From Phytophthora colocasiae (Eukaryota > Oomycota > Peronosporomycetes > Peronosporales > Peronosporaceae), in the NCBI GenBank assembly GCA_018806915.1, contig JAGKQI010000088.1, positions 496,001 through 560,000 of the forward strand: a DNA stretch of 64,000 bases. The letters are read 5' to 3'. The position numbers and the translations under genes are program-made. The number at the start of each line of letters is the position of its first letter. The stretch's first letter is position 1. Shown here one piece after another: positions 60,931 to 64,000 of the stretch. The notes below the pieces were generated by a model, which made no database searches, had not been told where the DNA came from, and was given only the letters and a program-made list of their open reading frames with translations.

Positions 60931-63572
60931 GTGGAATACGATAATTACTTAAACGGAGGAGGGTCCCATGGACAGCAACCACAGCGAGTCTCCCTTCGCC
61001 TCTCTACCCGGGCGGTTGTAAAGGAAGCGAGCTACGACAATGAAGTTGGAGTCAGCAACCTCTCTTCTCTCTCGAGGCCGAAGGGGTCAAAGAACAAGGC
61101 GAAGCTAACGAGCAGCGAGCCACCATCTAGAGAGCCTCCACGCAAGCGAGGACAGCCGCGCGGAAGCAAGAATAAGCTCAAGAGAAATTTGACTTCTGCG
61201 CTGGAAGAAAACCTAAAGCCCACAGCTGTTCTCACATTAGTCGTCGCATCTACGGATGTACCAGCAACACCGACTACCAATTCAGCTCTTCTCCGCACCA
61301 GAGGCTGGCCAATATCTAGCACCGCAAGTTGCTCCAGGTGTCGCATGTGGGAATGGGCTAACAAGTCTTGCGACGCAGAATACAGGTGTGGTGCCCGGCG
61401 CGACTGCAAACGCTCAAAATACGCCGCCTGTACAAGGACATATCCACCCGTACTTACGAGATCTGGACGAAGTGCATCGGGACAATCGCCATCGCTGTCA
61501 GCTCTGTATGTGAACACACTGGTCGCTTTTTCGCCTACAAAATAAGGTTCGGCTTCCTCAAGAAAATATGTTGGTGTTGGTAGTGCTTACATTGTTGGAA
61601 GGGTTTGCCGTCTTGTAAAGGGACTATATCTAGCCAGTTGGCTCGACTCTCAGTTTCAATCTCACGTGGAGAACATGTCTTTGGGTACAATGATACAACG
61701 CGGCAATACGAACTACAGCTTGCTTCACGCTCGGACAAATGGACCCGGCTGGAGTCAACTCTGTGCTGTGGACTCAGGAGAAAGTGTTGTAATTGATGGA
61801 GGTATGGATGGCCTCGAAGTTTGTATGGAGCACTATGAACCTCCGATGTCGGTCCCGAATTCTGTTGCACAAGTGGAAGCTATCGTGAATTCTCGCTTCA
61901 AGTCGTCACAAGTGATGGAAGCGTCTGGCGACCTCTATCAGCACGCAGATAAAACTACTACTACGATACTGCGACCAGAGTTCCGTCATATTTGGTCGAG
62001 CACTCAGCTTCAGCAAATTTTGTTTTGCGTATATTCCGGTAGGATTTTGGCAACAAGTTCTGGGGGAGACAAACAGCTATTCCCGATCGAATAACATCGC
62101 GCTTAGGATGCCATTCAAGGGATCATGACGTTTCTGGGCATCTTATTTACATGTCGCTCGTTGACACGGGCGAGTAGAGCAACTACTGGAGTACTCAAGT
62201 GGAGGATGAAATTTTCGGCGGTAAATATGTGGGTCTCGACAAAAATCATGTCACTTCGACGATTAAAGCAGGTGCGACAATGCTTTACCTCCGTTGCGTC
62301 CAGCCGAATAGCACCAACAACGATCTGGCAACTCGTATTCGTCCGCTGCTCAACTTGCTCAAGTATACAGGACCAAATATGTTGAAGTTGGCAGAAACGT
62401 TGCGCTGGACGAGGCTAGTGTCGCCTGTCAGTCCAAGTACGGTAAAACTCTTATAGTCTACAACACAATGAAGCAAGTACCACTTTCGGATTTATATGAT
62501 GAGCTGCACCACGTCGTGGATCTCCCTGAACTTTTTTTAGACTTCATTGCGCGAGTACAATATCAGACCGGCTAGCCGGTGTTGCGTCGGTCGGGGAGGC
62601 AAATGAAAGTGACAGTGAGCTGGCGGCCACCTCAGCGATTCGGCAGTGTGTGCTTGAAGTTGTCCGTCCAGTGTTTGGCACGAGCCGTGTGGTGAACTCT
62701 GACAACTACTACACATCGGTACAACTATTAGAAGCTCTAGGGGTGAAGGGAACTCTCGAGAAACCGTTCGTAGAACGAGTGCCCATTTCCCACAGCATGT
62801 GAGGCTGGAGATGAAGGAGTGTTTCAGAGGCTCATCGCGCGAGGCTGTATCAACGACCCACAAAATTGTTGCTGCATCTTGGTACGACAGCGCAATTGTA
62901 AATCTTGTTTCAAACGCCGACGTGTCCAACCTGACGACCCCAAGCCAACAAACGTACATTCAGCGCCCCGACGTGCGTGAAGGAGTATGACACCTACATA
63001 CAAGGTGTTGATCGCTTAGATCAGATACGAGGAAGATTTTTAAATTCATTCCTTCAAGAAATGTTTCAAGAAGCTTGGTTTGGCTTTGGTGGATGTCGCT
63101 CGAACAAATGCATTTCTGACGCGCAAACTTGCGCTGGGTCTGGACAGTGATAAGGACCTCCACCGCGACTTTATTGTACAGCTAGTAACGAAGCCTTCAA
63201 CGGGAAATGGAAAGATGCTCCCAGCGAGCAGAACATGCTGTTCACCGATGGCGGGAGTTTGGGAGCGACGGAACCGCAACAACCTGTTAGTGCTGTATGG
63301 ACGTCGGGGGACGATGGAGTCGTAGACGCTTCAACTCGTGCGAAAACAGCTTGTTCCGCAGTATCTTCTAGACAAGATTTGAGGAGATAAGCCGAAAACG
63401 GAGGCAGTGCGTTGTGTGCCGATGGGAGGAAAGCTACCCTACAGAATTCACCGATTATTGCGTTCTACACGGCGTGGCGTTGTGCAAAGTTGCCCACACA
63501 GAAGGCATTCCAAAGGCCTTCATGTGTCCGCACGTGTCTTGGACATGCTGGGACAAATATGACATGATGTAA
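60931..63572 (+). pseudogene. piggyBac-like transposase, decayed, copy 2
   Basis: Shares the same frame changes and stop codons as 53656-56296, so the gene was already dead when the block was duplicated. Additional single-base differences occur in short homopolymers (for example near 62240, 63305 and 63330). Confidence 0.75.
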
Positions 63573-64000
63573 CTTCAGATTTTCTGGCGTCATGCTGCTG
63601 TTACCCAGTGATGTACCTGGTTACATTTGGTTTTGGAGAGGGAGTATGTGGGACGTGGCCGCACCCGTGCGACATCTGTGGAAGATTGTGGATAAACCTT
63701 CGCCTGACTGTAAAGGGGCCCAAAGGACCAGAAGTGTACTTCAGAGTGTGCACAACTCTGAAGGGCAACTACACTCTGTCTGGTCACCGGACTTTCCCCG
63801 ACGATGAGTGCCTAAGTTCTGGCGGAAAGTCTCTCAGAAGAACGTATCTCTGAGAGACCTCATCCCGTTACCGTCCAGCGCGACGATGGATGGTTCAAGG
63901 ATTCACAACATATACCCGCAGAGACCAAGTATCGCACGCTGGACGCCGCGCACCCGCGCAACCCCCAAGATCTTCGTGTACGTTGTAGCATTGGTGCTCC

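Larger units (their letters stand above)
58243..64000. repeat. Duplicated block, copy 2 (runs off window)
   Basis: Second copy of 51078-56725 in the same orientation, starting inside the Harbinger Myb/SANT frame. It is still matching at the last base of the window, so its right end is outside. Confidence 0.9.

Overview
The window is nuclear DNA of a plant-pathogenic oomycete, most probably Phytophthora or a close relative. The signs are three secreted AA17 copper monooxygenases (a family known from oomycetes), a membrane-anchored elicitin-like protein, receptor kinases of the oomycete TKL type, very short GT-AG introns (49-70 nt), oomycete-style INR/FPR core promoters about 30-40 nt before start codons, and heavy Gypsy, Copia, MULE, hAT, Harbinger and piggyBac content. 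The species cannot be fixed from the sequence alone.

Layout. (1) 0.4-5.1 kb: a cluster of three AA17 LPMO genes (two +, one -). A tRNA-derived SINE sits in the promoter of the second gene, and the first gene has a frameshift in its Ser/Thr-rich tail. (2) 5.1-27.4 kb: a transposon nest. It holds a truncated MULE/FAR1 transposase, retroelement debris with a 23-bp tandem repeat, a broken reverse-strand Copia element, a Gypsy element with two near-identical 703-bp LTRs plus an extra 3' pol fragment upstream of its 5' LTR, a hAT remnant and a MITE. (3) 27.5-37.3 kb: a cell-surface island with three TKL receptor-like kinases, a kinase-less receptor-like protein sharing its ectodomain with the third kinase, and an elicitin-like transmembrane protein. 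A second SINE copy lies just 3' of the first kinase. (4) 39.4-49.4 kb: conserved housekeeping genes, namely an ASCC3/Slh1-type double-cassette helicase, a choline-transporter-like (SLC44/CTL) protein and a four-exon Josephin-domain deubiquitinase assembled here from splice sites. (5) 50.0-64.0 kb: a second transposon block. It contains a Harbinger element with two convergent ORFs, a TTAA-flanked element, a 114-bp in-frame minisatellite, a decayed piggyBac-like transposase and an LTR-retrotransposon 5' fragment. About 7.2 kb of this is tandemly duplicated, and the second copy runs off the window.

How the genes relate. The AA17 enzymes are secreted plant-wall-attacking oxidases. The kinase, RLP and elicitin-like genes encode surface proteins with signal peptides or membrane anchors and look like a tandem-born sensing cluster. 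The helicase, transporter and Josephin genes form a compact conserved core (about 40 bp between convergent stops and 236 bp between divergent starts) bounded by transposon blocks. This is the familiar oomycete contrast of gene-dense core and repeat-rich accessory DNA. The most mechanistically interesting signals are a complete -1 ribosomal frameshift module at the Gypsy gag/pol junction, Gypsy LTRs ending AG...CT, a SINE whose target-site duplication copies an INR/FPR core promoter, and a composite SINE with tRNA-like parts at both ends and a poly(C) tail. All family calls come from reading motifs; no database search was run.
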